From an uncultured Oscillospiraceae bacterium (GTDB lineage Bacteria > Bacillota > Clostridia > Oscillospirales > Oscillospiraceae): 64,000 nt of DNA. A program made the position numbers and the translations under genes. The notes beneath the pieces were generated by a model. The model was given only the letters and a program-made list of their open reading frames with translations. It ran no database searches and was not told where the DNA came from. This document shows positions 1 through 8,314 of this stretch, in pieces (the stretch's first letter is position 1; every line of letters begins with the position of its first letter). The DNA is taken from the NCBI GenBank assembly GCA_947624385.1, contig CANQJZ010000001.1:1-64000 (forward strand), read 5' to 3'.

Positions 1-174
1 CTGCATCCACACGCTCTTGTCGGTGGAGTAGATCTGACCCGTGCGGTCCAGGCAGGTGTACACCCCGCCGTGCTCCCTGTCCATGCCGTGGGCCAGCCAG
101 AAATCCACGCAGGCGCGCAGCTCGCCCTGTATCCAGTCCCGGTAGGACCGAAGTTCTTGCGTATGAGTATCCAT
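1..174 (-). CDS. AGE-family epimerase (N-acylglucosamine 2-epimerase / cellobiose epimerase), N-terminal part
   Basis: The first 58 codons of a gene that runs off the left edge. The translation begins MDTHTQELRSYRDWIQ and includes WLAHGMDREHGGVYTCLD and TDKSVWMQ, which match the N-terminal (alpha/alpha)6-barrel segment of AGE-family sugar 2-epimerases. These enzymes isomerise N-acyl-glucosamine/mannosamine or related sugars in the cytoplasm. The ATG at 174 is preceded by AGGGAGAG. It is divergent from the ROK-like gene at 372, so the two probably share a sugar pathway. The catalytic histidines lie outside the window, so the substrate cannot be told. Confidence 0.85.
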   Translation of the reverse strand, partial: MDTHTQELRSYRDWIQGELRACVDFWLAHGMDREHGGVYTCLDRTGQIYSTDKSVWMQ

Positions 175-266
175 GAGGCATGCTCTCCCTTCTGATAACA
201 GGTTTCAATGGTCCCATCATATGGGCTTTTCGACCTCCCGTCAAGGAAAAAATGTGAAATTTTCTC

Positions 267-294
267 TTGACAATATAGAAAAAACTGATAGCCT
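267..294 (+). promoter_or_regulatory. putative sigma-A promoter of the ROK-like gene
   Basis: A perfect TTGACA at 267-272 is followed after 16 bases by TAGCCT (289-294), a weak -10. The stretch is AT-rich, unlike the surrounding coding DNA, and lies in the divergent intergenic region. A TATTAA slightly farther on is spaced too widely (21 bases). Confidence 0.4.
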
Positions 295-371
295 ATTAAA
301 TACAGAGGGAAGGAATTTTATTTCTTTTCGACAAAAACCACAAGCCGCGCCATATTTAAGGAGGACTTGCC

Positions 372-1754
372 ATGCGCCATTTGGGTATTGAAGTATCCGT
401 CAAAAACGTCCCCTCCCTGGACCCGGGATTTCTGCCTCTGAACCGCTTCAACGAGGCGTTTCTCAAGACAGCGAAAGAACCCTTCGACATCGCCGTGGAA
501 CGGGCCGACGGCCAGATGGCCGTTTACAGGACCTTTATCCACGGCACGGCAGACATGTTTGACGCGGACGTGTACTACATCGAGCGGACCGTGAAGACGC
601 TGCTGTGGATGAAGGGCGGCTTCCGGGTGTACCTGGCGGGCAGCGAGGCGGTCTGCGCCGCCATTGAGAACATCTATTCCGCCGACGGCCAGCAGCAGTT
701 CGACCACCATTTTATGGCCCACGTGTTCGAGCACCCCTTCGAGGTGGTGCGCGTGGATAAGGTGCCCGAGGCCAAGGACAGCCCCCAGCGTATCGGCGGG
801 CACATGGACGGCTGCCGTATCGGCTTCGACGCCGGCGGGTCCGACCGTAAGGTCTCCGCCGTCGTCAACGGGGAGAGCGTGTACTCCGAGGAGGTGGTCT
901 GGTACCCCAAGATCACCGCCGACCCGGACTATCACTATGAGGGCATCGTGTCCGCCCTGAGATCCGCCGCGGCCCATATGCCCCGTGTGGACGCGGTGGG
1001 CGTGTCCTCCGCCGGCATCTACATCAACAACCGCACCATGCGGGCCAGCCTGTTTTTGCAGGTGCCCGACGATCTTTTCGACGCCAAGGTCAAGGACATC
1101 TACATCCGGGCCATCACGGACACCTTTGGCGACATACCCTACGCGGTCATCAACGACGGCGACGTGTCGGCTCTGGCGGGCATGATGAGTCTGGGCGAGC
1201 CCAACGTGCTGGGCATCGCCATGGGCACCAGCGAGGCCGTGGGCTATGTGGACGCCGAGGGGTGCATCACCGGCTGGCTCAACGAGCTTGCCTTCGTACC
1301 CGTGGACGCAAACCCCGGCTCCATGCGGGACGAGTGGAGCGGCGACATCGGCTGCGGCGTCAAGTACTTCTCCCAGGACGCGGTCATCAAGCTGGCCCCC
1401 GCCGCCGGCATCGAACTGGACGAGAGCCTCTCCCCCGCCCAAAAGCTGAAGGCCGTCCAGGCCCTCATGGAGGCGGACGACGAGCGGGCCGCGAAAATTT
1501 ACGACTCCATCGGCGTGTACCTGGCCCACGCGCTGGCCTATTACTACGACTTGTATAAATTCCGTCACGTGCTGCTGCTGGGCCGGGTCATGTCCGGCAA
1601 GGGCGGCGATCTGATACTCAGCCGGTGCAAGGCCGTGCTGGCCGACGAGTACCCCGCCGTGAGCCAGGCCATCCGTCCCGCTCTGCCCGACGAGAAGTTC
1701 CGCCGGGTGGGCCAGTCCGCCGCGGCCGCCAGCCTGCCGGCAATTGGAGGTTAA
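372..1754 (+). CDS. ROK-like ASKHA-fold protein with N-terminal extension
   Basis: A 460-residue protein. From about residue 150 it shows an actin/hexokinase-like ATPase fold: a phosphate-1 type motif (GFDAGGSDRKVSAVV), a VINDGDVSALAG segment and a phosphate-2 type GIAMGTSEAVGYV, as in ROK sugar kinases and regulators. The first 150 residues are extra relative to a standard kinase of about 300 residues. The CxCGxxGCxE zinc motif of classical ROK proteins is absent; no CxC occurs anywhere. The gene is divergent from an AGE epimerase and 8 bases upstream of an SGNH hydrolase, which suggests amino-sugar or glycan metabolism. It has a good ribosome site (AAGGAGG) before the ATG. Kinase activity is inferred, not shown. 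Confidence 0.7.
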   Translation: MRHLGIEVSVKNVPSLDPGFLPLNRFNEAFLKTAKEPFDIAVERADGQMAVYRTFIHGTADMFDADVYYIERTVKTLLWMKGGFRVYLAGSEAVCAAIENIYSADGQQQFDHHFMAHVFEHPFEVVRVDKVPEAKDSPQRIGGHMDGCRIGFDAGGSDRKVSAVVNGESVYSEEVVWYPKITADPDYHYEGIVSALRSAAAHMPRVDAVGVSSAGIYINNRTMRASLFLQVPDDLFDAKVKDIYIRAITDTFGDIPYAVINDGDVSALAGMMSLGEPNVLGIAMGTSEAVGYVDAEGCITGWLNELAFVPVDANPGSMRDEWSGDIGCGVKYFSQDAVIKLAPAAGIELDESLSPAQKLKAVQALMEADDERAAKIYDSIGVYLAHALAYYYDLYKFRHVLLLGRVMSGKGGDLILSRCKAVLADEYPAVSQAIRPALPDEKFRRVGQSAAAASLPAIGG

Positions 1755-1762
1755 GGCTGCAC

Positions 1763-2404
1763 ATGAAAAAACACATCGTCTGTTTCGGGGACTCCAACAC
1801 CCATGGGTACTGCGCCGACCCCGGCGACACCGCCGACGGCGGCAACCGCTTCAACGAGGACGAGCGCTGGCCCTGCGTGCTGCAAAAGCTGTTGGGGGAC
1901 GAATACCTCATTTTAGAGGAAGGGCTTGGCGGCCGGACCACGGTCTTTGACGACCCCATCCACGGGGACCTGGCCGGCACCGACTACATAACCCCCTGCC
2001 TGCTCAGCCACGAGCCGGTGGACCTTCTCGTCATCATGCTTGGCACCAACGACTCCAAGGAGCGCTTCGGCTGCACCGCCGCCGCCATAGGCGTGGCCAT
2101 GCAACGGCTGGTCCGCCAGGCGCAAAACACCCTGTGCTGGGGCGCTCACGGGCCCAACGTGCTCGTCGTCGCGCCGCCGCCCATCGGGGAGGGCTTTTTC
2201 GACCCGGCCATGGGCGAGGGCTGCCGGGAGCGGACATTGGGGATGGCCGCCGCGTTTAAAGACGCCGCCGCCCTCACCGGCGCCCACTTCGCCGACGCCG
2301 TTGACTGTGAGTTCAACCCCATCGACCACATGCATCTGACGCGCAAGGGCCACGGCCAGCTTGCCCATCTGCTGGCGGAGCTGGTACCCACGCTGGTGGA
2401 ATAG
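1763..2404 (+). CDS. SGNH/GDSL-family hydrolase (esterase, possibly carbohydrate deacetylase)
   Basis: A 213-residue protein with all four SGNH blocks: GDSNTHG near the N-terminus (nucleophile Ser), the Gly block (EGLGGR), GTNDSK (Asn) and DHMHLT (Asp-His) near the C-terminus. There is no signal peptide, so it acts inside the cell, probably removing acyl groups from a sugar or small ester. The ATG at 1763 lies 13 bases after GGAGG and 8 bases after the ROK-like stop, which indicates one operon. A nearby ATG at 1744 in another frame lacks this ribosome site. Confidence 0.85.
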   Translation: MKKHIVCFGDSNTHGYCADPGDTADGGNRFNEDERWPCVLQKLLGDEYLILEEGLGGRTTVFDDPIHGDLAGTDYITPCLLSHEPVDLLVIMLGTNDSKERFGCTAAAIGVAMQRLVRQAQNTLCWGAHGPNVLVVAPPPIGEGFFDPAMGEGCRERTLGMAAAFKDAAALTGAHFADAVDCEFNPIDHMHLTRKGHGQLAHLLAELVPTLVE

Positions 2405-2430
2405 CGCCCCCTTTGCCGCCGACAAAAACG

Positions 2431-2460
2431 CCCGCCGGGAACGCTCTCGTTCCCGGCGGG
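2431..2460. terminator. bidirectional intrinsic terminator
   Basis: A perfect 13-bp inverted repeat (CCCGCCGGGAACG with its complement) around a CTCT loop lies between two convergent genes. An A-run on the left gives a U-run for minus-strand transcripts; the plus-strand side has only a short T-rich tail. Confidence 0.8.
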
Positions 2461-2472
2461 ATCTCTTTGCCG

Positions 2473-3591
2473 TTATTCCCGGATGTTTTTGAACATGTGC
2501 TTGATGACCTGCTCCAGCCTGTCGCTCATGGGCTCGTCCGGGTCGCCGCACATGGAGTACAGGATGAGCCAGTCGGTGGCGTTGCGGGGGTCCAGCGGGG
2601 CCATGCCGCAGTCGGCCAGCAGGGCGTTCAGGGTCCACCAGTGGTCGTCCAGCCGTTCCTCGACGGTCAGGTCCTCCTCCCCGTAGTCCTCGTCGTAGGG
2701 CCCGTCCTGGACGCCCACATTCTCCGTCACCACGTACAGAAGCAGTAACAGCTTCCGGGGCACATCCTCCTTGTGCAGGCGGATGTTCTTCAGGCTCGTG
2801 GCGTTGGGCCAGTTCTGCTTGACCAGCCGCTGGACCACGCTGAAGCCCTTCCGGCTGGCGCCGCTGGGCATGTGGACGGTGAGATAGGTCTCCATCACCG
2901 TCTCCACGGAGTAATCCCGCTCCTCCTCGTCCGCCCAGGGCGGCGCGGGCCGGATCAGCTGGCGCATATAGAGCTCGAAATAGTAGTACGCCCGCAGATG
3001 CAGGGAGCCGAATTTGTCCAGATTCCGCCTGTAGCACGCCTCCAGCTCCGGGAGGGTGACGGCCAGGAGCATCTCGTCCCGTATCTCCCGGGTGAGCTGG
3101 GACGCCTCCCGGCCGGTGACCTGGTCCAGGCCGGGCGCCACGGGCAGCGCGCCGTAAAACTCCGCCGCCTCCCGCCAGGGGCGGCCATTGCGCAAAAACC
3201 AGGAGAACACCGCCTCCCAGCCGTTTCGGTACTGGATGCCGTAGTCGGTGCAGACGCACAGAAGATGGTCCAGCTGCTGCTCCGTCAGCCGCAGGGCAAA
3301 GGCGATGCCGAACACGTCCCGCCGGTCGGCGGGGCGGTGCCGGGAGCCCAGCCAGTTGCGGACGTTCCGGCGCACGGCGCGCACCTCCGCGCCAGGCTGG
3401 GCCGCAAAAAACCCCGTCAGCCGGCTTTGCAGGTCGGCATAGGGGTACATCAGGCGAAGCGTCTCCCCAAAGGAGCGGGGGACCACCCGGCCGTCCTGCA
3501 GATAGGCGGCCGCCTCGGCAGGCGTCATGTGCCCATACAGGACGGCGTCGTATTCAATTGGCTGGACGGTGGTGATGTGGTTCGTCCCCAT
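2473..3591 (-). CDS. hypothetical protein with cryptic HTH-like segment
   Basis: A 372-residue soluble protein that I do not assign to a named family. The ATG at 3591 (MGTNHITTV) is preceded by GGATGGAG, so the longer reading from 3672 is rejected. The segment VRNWLGSR..DRRDVFGIAFALRLTEQQLDHLL (about residues 80-115) resembles the end of an XRE-type helix-turn-helix, but the recognition helix is not clear. The rest is rich in aromatic and charged residues and predicted helical. There is no signal peptide or membrane segment. It is monocistronic between two terminators. A regulator or scaffold role is only a guess. Confidence 0.6.
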   Translation of the reverse strand: MGTNHITTVQPIEYDAVLYGHMTPAEAAAYLQDGRVVPRSFGETLRLMYPYADLQSRLTGFFAAQPGAEVRAVRRNVRNWLGSRHRPADRRDVFGIAFALRLTEQQLDHLLCVCTDYGIQYRNGWEAVFSWFLRNGRPWREAAEFYGALPVAPGLDQVTGREASQLTREIRDEMLLAVTLPELEACYRRNLDKFGSLHLRAYYYFELYMRQLIRPAPPWADEEERDYSVETVMETYLTVHMPSGASRKGFSVVQRLVKQNWPNATSLKNIRLHKEDVPRKLLLLLYVVTENVGVQDGPYDEDYGEEDLTVEERLDDHWWTLNALLADCGMAPLDPRNATDWLILYSMCGDPDEPMSDRLEQVIKHMFKNIRE

Positions 3592-3675
3592 GGCAACGCT
3601 CCATCCTGCCCGTATTTCTTCCCAACAAATCGGATGCAAGCACAGTATAAACGTTTTAAAGCAGAAAATCAAGAA

Positions 3676-3706
3676 CGCGGCCCCGCTCGAAAAGAGCGGA
3701 GCCGCG
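3676..3706. terminator. intrinsic terminator of the DUF523/cstA operon
   Basis: CGCGGCCCCGCTC and GAGCGGAGCCGCG pair (one mismatch) around a GAAAA loop. On the minus strand the stem is followed by TTCTTGATTTTC. It lies 20 bases after the DUF523 stop. Confidence 0.7.
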
Positions 3707-3725
3707 GCTGTTTAAAATCTTCCTC

Positions 3726-4145
3726 TTAAATGTCTTCCTCGTCCATGAGGACGACGCCGTTGGCGGCCAGGAGCCTGGCGGTGACGCCCATGCCGGGGAC
3801 CACATGGCCGGTAAACGTGCCGTCGTACACGGCATGTACGCCGCAGGAGGGACTGCGGGCCTTCAAAATGGCGTGGGTCACGCCGTGCTTTTGGCAGAAG
3901 GCCAGGGCCTTTTCCGCGCCCAAGTTGAACTCCGCCGTTACATCGTCGCCGGCCTTGCTGTAGACTTTATCGTCCCGTATCTCGCTGGGCAGACGCGGAG
4001 CCGGCAGGCCGGAGGCCCGCTCGGGACAGAAGACAACGTAGTCCTTGTCCCGCAGAAATTCCCGGACGGCGGCGTTATCATTGTTGCCGCCGTTATATTT
4101 GCAGTCGTGGCCCAAGAGGCACGCGCTGACCAGGTACTTACTCAT
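3726..4145 (-). CDS. DUF523 family protein
   Basis: A 139-residue protein with the family's cysteine-rich signature: CLLGHDCKYNGGNN at the N-terminus, VFCPERASGLPAPRLPSEI in the middle and KARSPSCGV towards the end. DUF523 proteins are small and widespread in anaerobes, with no settled function; the conserved cysteines suggest metal or sulfur chemistry. Its start overlaps the stop of the upstream membrane protein by 8 bases, so the two are translationally coupled in the cstA operon. Confidence 0.9.
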   Translation of the reverse strand: MSKYLVSACLLGHDCKYNGGNNDNAAVREFLRDKDYVVFCPERASGLPAPRLPSEIRDDKVYSKAGDDVTAEFNLGAEKALAFCQKHGVTHAILKARSPSCGVHAVYDGTFTGHVVPGMGVTARLLAANGVVLMDEEDI

Positions 4146-5139
4146 AATTGCAGAGAAGGAATATGGGCTTGATCTGGACCACCTCGTCGTATTCCTCCTG
4201 CTCCACCTGGACGGAGGAATTGAGGGCCCGCAGGTCCTTTTTTAGAAGGTCAAACGCCTTGTCCACGGTCTGGGCGCGGCCCTCCCGGATGATGCGGATC
4301 ATCCGGTCCAGGACGATGGGGTGGGCGTACTGGGGCGGCACGGGAAAGTCCGGGCCGATGAAGTCCTTCATGGCGTCCCTTGCCTGTTCCCACTCCCGGT
4401 CGATGGTCCGGGTGTTGTTCTTGGCTGTGGGCAGCACGTGGGCCCCGGCGAAGAAGAACACGGCCGCCAGACCCAGCAGCGTCCAGTAGATGCCGGTCCT
4501 GTCATGGGTAACAAGGGCGTACACGCCGTAGGCCGCGGCCAGGGCGCCGGCGATGACGATGGCCAGGGCCACCCACTTATAGGCCGGGTTGGCCTGGTCG
4601 TTGCGGCGCTTGTTTTTCGCGGCGCGGGCCAGGCGGTTGGACCGGGCGGGGTCGTTTTCCAGGACCTTTTTCGCCCGCTCCAGCTCGTCCCAGGCGGCCT
4701 GGGCCTCCGGGGTCAGTTCCTTCAAAAACCGGGCTGCCTCCCGCTCGGCCTTGGCCCGCAGCTTCCGCTCCGCCTCCACGCTGTGCAGCGGCACGTCCGG
4801 CCGGACGCGGCTGAAGGCGAACAGGAAGCTGTCCACGTCGTCTTCACGCTTGAAGTTGCACTGCTTCACCTGGCCGTTGTCGTACTCCACCACCAGGTAG
4901 GGGATGGAGGCGAACACACCCCGGCCGGTGAAGCCGCCCTTGCTCATGGCCACGCGCTTAAAAATGCGCTTGACGGACTTGATGGGCAGGTAGAACCGGC
5001 GCTCGAAATAGAAGCTGTTCAGGAAGATCAGCTCCTTGCCGATGCCGCAGGGGCCGTAGCGGTGGCAGGACTTTTTCTCCGCCTTGACAACATCGTCGGC
5101 CACGGCGATCCGGCCAAGCTGCTTGGGTTTGAATATCAT
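4138..5139 (-). CDS. hypothetical membrane protein, two TM helices
   Basis: A 333-residue protein. The ATG at 5139 follows GGGAGGAG; the upstream extension to 5289 overlaps the cstA end and is rejected. The N-terminal 130 residues contain KKSCHRYGPCGIGKELIFLNSFYFERRFYLPIKSVKRIF, a beta-rich domain that looks like a PH-like fold (inference). Then come a charged helical segment, two membrane helices (about residues 180-235: WVALAIVIAGALAAAYGVYALV and TGIYWTLLGLAAVFFFAGA) and a charged C-terminal tail. It sits 76 bases after cstA and overlaps DUF523. The function is unknown; a link to peptide or pyruvate uptake is only contextual. Confidence 0.6.
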   Translation of the reverse strand: MIFKPKQLGRIAVADDVVKAEKKSCHRYGPCGIGKELIFLNSFYFERRFYLPIKSVKRIFKRVAMSKGGFTGRGVFASIPYLVVEYDNGQVKQCNFKREDDVDSFLFAFSRVRPDVPLHSVEAERKLRAKAEREAARFLKELTPEAQAAWDELERAKKVLENDPARSNRLARAAKNKRRNDQANPAYKWVALAIVIAGALAAAYGVYALVTHDRTGIYWTLLGLAAVFFFAGAHVLPTAKNNTRTIDREWEQARDAMKDFIGPDFPVPPQYAHPIVLDRMIRIIREGRAQTVDKAFDLLKKDLRALNSSVQVEQEEYDEVVQIKPIFLLCNYE

Positions 5140-5215
5140 GGGAAACTCCTCCCTGTTAAGGGGACGGCGGAGGAGCGTGGCCCCTCCGCCGTTCGGATCA
5201 GGTATGTTGGGATGA

Positions 5216-6679
5216 TTACTTCGCCACAGCGGCCTTGGCCTTGTTGGCGGCGAACATGAAGATGCCGAAGAACACCACGGCGCAGACAATGCCCACGGGG
5301 TAGGCGATCTTGGTGCTCAGGCCCAGGCACTCGGAGCCGGCGCAGAAGTAGGTGATAGACACCGCGCTCATGAAGGTGGCGGGAACGGCGGTGATCCAGT
5401 AGTTCTTCTTCTCCTTCACCAGGAACATGGAGGCGGTCCACAGCACGATCATGGCCAGGGTCTGGTTGGTCCAGGAGAAGTAACGCCAGATGACCTGATA
5501 GCTGAACCAGCCCAGGCTGTTGCCGATGCCCAGGAAGGCGCCGACGCCCAGAACGGGAACGCACAGGTACAGACGGTTCTTCATCTTGTCCTGGTCCAGC
5601 TTGAACCAGTCGGCCAGCACCAGACGGGCGGAACGGAAGGCCGTATCGCCGGAGGTGATGGGGCAGGCCACGACGCCCAGCATGGCAAGAGCGATGCCGA
5701 TGCCGCCCATGGTCTTGGAGCAGACGTCGTACACGGCGGCGGGCTGGCCCTGGGCGATCACGTCGTTCAGAGCGACGGACAGGCCGTCCTTGAGCTCATA
5801 CAGGGAGCAGCCGGCGGCAGCCCAGACGAGAGCGATAACGCCCTCGGCGACCATCGCGCCGTAGAACACGAAGTGGCCCTGATGCTCGTTCTTCATGCAG
5901 CGGGCCATCAGAGGGCTCTGGGTGGCGTGGAAACCGGAGATGGCGCCGCAGGCCACGGTGATGAACATGAACGACCACACGGGGGTGCCGGCGGGATGAT
6001 GGTTGGTGAAGTTGGACCAGATCTCGGGGATCTTGTAGCCATGTACGGGGATGCCGATGGCGACGCCAACGGCCATGATGATCAGGCAGATGCCGAACAC
6101 GGGGTAGATCTTGCCGATGATCTTGTCGATGGACAGGAACGTGGCGATGAAGTAGTAGACCAGGATGAGGATCAGCCAGAACATGGTGTTGGCAACGATG
6201 CCGCTGCCGCCGTTCTCGGTGATGAGCTTCACCAGGATGCCGGCGGGGCCGACGGCGAACACGGTGCCGACCATGATCAGCAGCACCACGTTGAACACGC
6301 GCATGACGTTCTTCATCACGCCGCCCAGGTAGATGCCGGTGACCTCGGAGATGGAGGCGCCGTTGTTACGCTCGCTCATCATGCCGGAGAAGTAGTCATG
6401 CACAGCGCCGGCGAAGATGGTGCCGAAGGTGATCCACAGGAACACGATGGGTCCCCACAGAGCGCCCTGCAGCGCGCCGAAGATGGGGCCAAGGCCCGCG
6501 ATGTTCAGCAGCTGGATCATGAACAGACGCCACTGGGGCAGGACCACATAGTCCACGCCGTCGTTGATCTTGACGGCGGGGGTCTCACGGTCGTCGGGGG
6601 CGAAGGTCTTCTCTACGACCTTGCCGTAGGTGAAGTACCCGCCGATGAGGATCGCAAGACAGAGAATGAAACTGATCAC
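5216..6679 (-). CDS. cstA: CstA/BtsT-family carbon starvation protein (peptide or pyruvate transporter)
   Basis: A 487-residue polytopic membrane protein. The starts farther upstream lack a ribosome site; GTG at 6679 is preceded by AGGAGG at 8 bases and begins the first membrane helix (VISFILCLAILIGGYFTYG). Family hallmarks include PLQWRLFMIQLLNIAGLGPIFGALQGALWGP-like text near residue 50 (here LPQWRLFMIQLLNIAG), AGAVHDYFSGMMSERNNG, SGFHATQSPLMARCM and GDTAFRSARL. Members take up pyruvate or peptides, often under nutrient limitation. It leads an operon with a membrane protein and DUF523. Two promoters lie upstream. Confidence 0.9.
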   Translation of the reverse strand: MISFILCLAILIGGYFTYGKVVEKTFAPDDRETPAVKINDGVDYVVLPQWRLFMIQLLNIAGLGPIFGALQGALWGPIVFLWITFGTIFAGAVHDYFSGMMSERNNGASISEVTGIYLGGVMKNVMRVFNVVLLIMVGTVFAVGPAGILVKLITENGGSGIVANTMFWLILILVYYFIATFLSIDKIIGKIYPVFGICLIIMAVGVAIGIPVHGYKIPEIWSNFTNHHPAGTPVWSFMFITVACGAISGFHATQSPLMARCMKNEHQGHFVFYGAMVAEGVIALVWAAAGCSLYELKDGLSVALNDVIAQGQPAAVYDVCSKTMGGIGIALAMLGVVACPITSGDTAFRSARLVLADWFKLDQDKMKNRLYLCVPVLGVGAFLGIGNSLGWFSYQVIWRYFSWTNQTLAMIVLWTASMFLVKEKKNYWITAVPATFMSAVSITYFCAGSECLGLSTKIAYPVGIVCAVVFFGIFMFAANKAKAAVAK

Positions 6680-6745
6680 TTTTGATTCCTCCTCATAAAA
6701 GTTGATCTTTTCCCGGACCGCATACGCGGACCCGTTTTCCGTCAT

Positions 6746-6774
6746 ATTATACGCCCGCCAAAACCCATTGTCCA
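6746..6774 (-). promoter_or_regulatory. proximal cstA promoter
   Basis: Read on the minus strand: TGGACA, a 17-base spacer, and a perfect TATAAT (6751-6746). It lies about 65 bases before the GTG start. Confidence 0.6.
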
Positions 6775-6805
6775 GCTTGGAAAAGGGTCATCATTTAACA
6801 AATTT

Positions 6806-6833
6806 TTAATATTTCATTTGTGAAATCTGACAA
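6806..6833 (-). promoter_or_regulatory. distal cstA promoter with palindromic operator in the spacer
   Basis: Read on the minus strand: TTGTCA, a 16-base spacer and TATTAA. The 16-bp palindrome ATTTCATTTGTGAAAT (6811-6826) fills almost the whole spacer, the classic place for a repressor site. It does not match the catabolite-responsive element consensus. Confidence 0.5.
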
Positions 6834-6877
6834 GAAACCGCCGTTTTTCTTGTGCCTTTCCCATAAAAGGCGCAAAA

Positions 6878-8245
6878 TCAGCCCTTTGCAGGGGCTGCTC
6901 TGTTCTTCCACTTGCCGGACAGGAAGTAGGGGCACATGACAAGGAAGAAGGCGTACCCCGCCAATGCCCCGCCCAGCCAGTAGCCGGTGACGCCCAGTTG
7001 AAAAACTTCCGCCAGCAGCAGACACAGGCCGATGCGCATAATTACGCCGTCCAGCATGCCCAGAAGGAAGTTCATCACGGGAAAGCCCATGCCGTTGCAC
7101 AGCGCCGTGCTGGGTCCCCGGACGGCGAAGCCGAAGAAGTTCAGCACCGCTATGAGCACATAACTGTGGCTCATGGCAAGCACCGCCGGGTCGTCGTCAA
7201 AGAGGGAGAACACCTGCTCCGGCCAGGCGATCATCACCGCGGATAAAACCGCCGCGAAGCTCACGCCCACCGCCAGGGCCGTGGCGACTGTACGGCTCAC
7301 CCGGTCGAATTTCCGGGCGGCGAAGTTCTGGCCCACCATGGTGGCCCCCGACTGGCTCAGGGCCTGGGAGATGATGCTGGCCACGGTGGACAGCTTGCCG
7401 CCCACGCTGTTCACGGCGGAGACGGTGACGCCGAACATGTTGATACGGCTGGACATGAATAGCTGGGACACGCTGATGGCGCAGGACTGGATCATCATGG
7501 GCACCCCGAGGCGGAGCAGCTTTTGCAGGTTCGCCGGGTCGGGTTTTAAATACCGGAACTTGAACGTAAAGCCCAGACGGTCCCGCCGCCGCCAGAGATA
7601 GCAAACGCACAGCAGAAAGCTGACGCCCTGAGCGATCACCGTCGCCAGCGCCGCGCCAAGCGGGCCCATGCCCCGGGACACAAAAACGATGTCCAATACC
7701 ACGTTCAGCGCCGAGGCGATCATGATGAATACCATGGGCATTTTCGACTCGCCCATGCCCCGCAATATGGCGGCCACCATCACGTACCCCACCAGGAAGA
7801 ACAGCCCCGCCGTGCAGCAGTCCGTGTACTGCCGGCAGTAGACCGCCGCCTCGGGCGGCACGTGCAGCCAGCGCATGACGCTTCCCGCCAGCAGCAGCCC
7901 CGCCGCGGATATGACCAGGCTCAGCCCTAAAATAAACGTGAACATGGCCCCCACGATCTTTGAGAGCCCATCCCGGTCCTTCAGACCCACGTACTGGCTG
8001 ATGAGCACCTGTCCGGCGTTGCAAAAGCCCATGCACAAAAACGTGTAAAAATGTATGAGGTCCGCGCCGATGCCCACGGCCGACAGGCCCGCCGGCCCCA
8101 CGTACCGGCCCACCACCGCCATGTCCACCAGATTGTAAGCGGTCTGCAAGAGATTGGACAGCATGAACGGCCACGCGAACGCCAGCAGCTGCCGGGTCAC
8201 GGGGCCGGATGTGTAGTCTTTTATCAGGGAATTATCCTTTTGCAT
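6878..8245 (-). CDS. MATE-family multidrug/cation efflux pump
   Basis: A 455-residue integral membrane protein with about 12 membrane helices in two homologous halves (about residues 15-225 and 240-440). Family sequence includes LLAFAWPFMLSNLLQTAYNLVDMAVVGRYVG at the start, GMGESKMPMVFIMIASALNVVLDIVFV in the first half and GPSTALCNGMGFP in the second. It would export drugs or cationic metabolites using Na+ or H+ gradients. It is unrelated in detail to the second MATE protein at 18147. The ATG at 8245 is preceded by a GA-rich ribosome site. The gene appears monocistronic. Confidence 0.92.
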   Translation of the reverse strand: MQKDNSLIKDYTSGPVTRQLLAFAWPFMLSNLLQTAYNLVDMAVVGRYVGPAGLSAVGIGADLIHFYTFLCMGFCNAGQVLISQYVGLKDRDGLSKIVGAMFTFILGLSLVISAAGLLLAGSVMRWLHVPPEAAVYCRQYTDCCTAGLFFLVGYVMVAAILRGMGESKMPMVFIMIASALNVVLDIVFVSRGMGPLGAALATVIAQGVSFLLCVCYLWRRRDRLGFTFKFRYLKPDPANLQKLLRLGVPMMIQSCAISVSQLFMSSRINMFGVTVSAVNSVGGKLSTVASIISQALSQSGATMVGQNFAARKFDRVSRTVATALAVGVSFAAVLSAVMIAWPEQVFSLFDDDPAVLAMSHSYVLIAVLNFFGFAVRGPSTALCNGMGFPVMNFLLGMLDGVIMRIGLCLLLAEVFQLGVTGYWLGGALAGYAFFLVMCPYFLSGKWKNRAAPAKG

Positions 8246-8314
8246 GGGACGCTCTCTCTTTTTATGTTCTCCCTTATATTGTATCCCACAAAAAACCTGG
8301 CCGCAAGGGAAATT

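Noticed and set aside
318-1568. A 416-codon open frame antisense to the ROK-like gene
   Set aside because: Low-complexity His/Val/Gly composition, no ribosome site, and strong homology on the plus strand. It is a GC-rich shadow, as are the other long antisense frames at 8051, 18162, 25083 and 51692.
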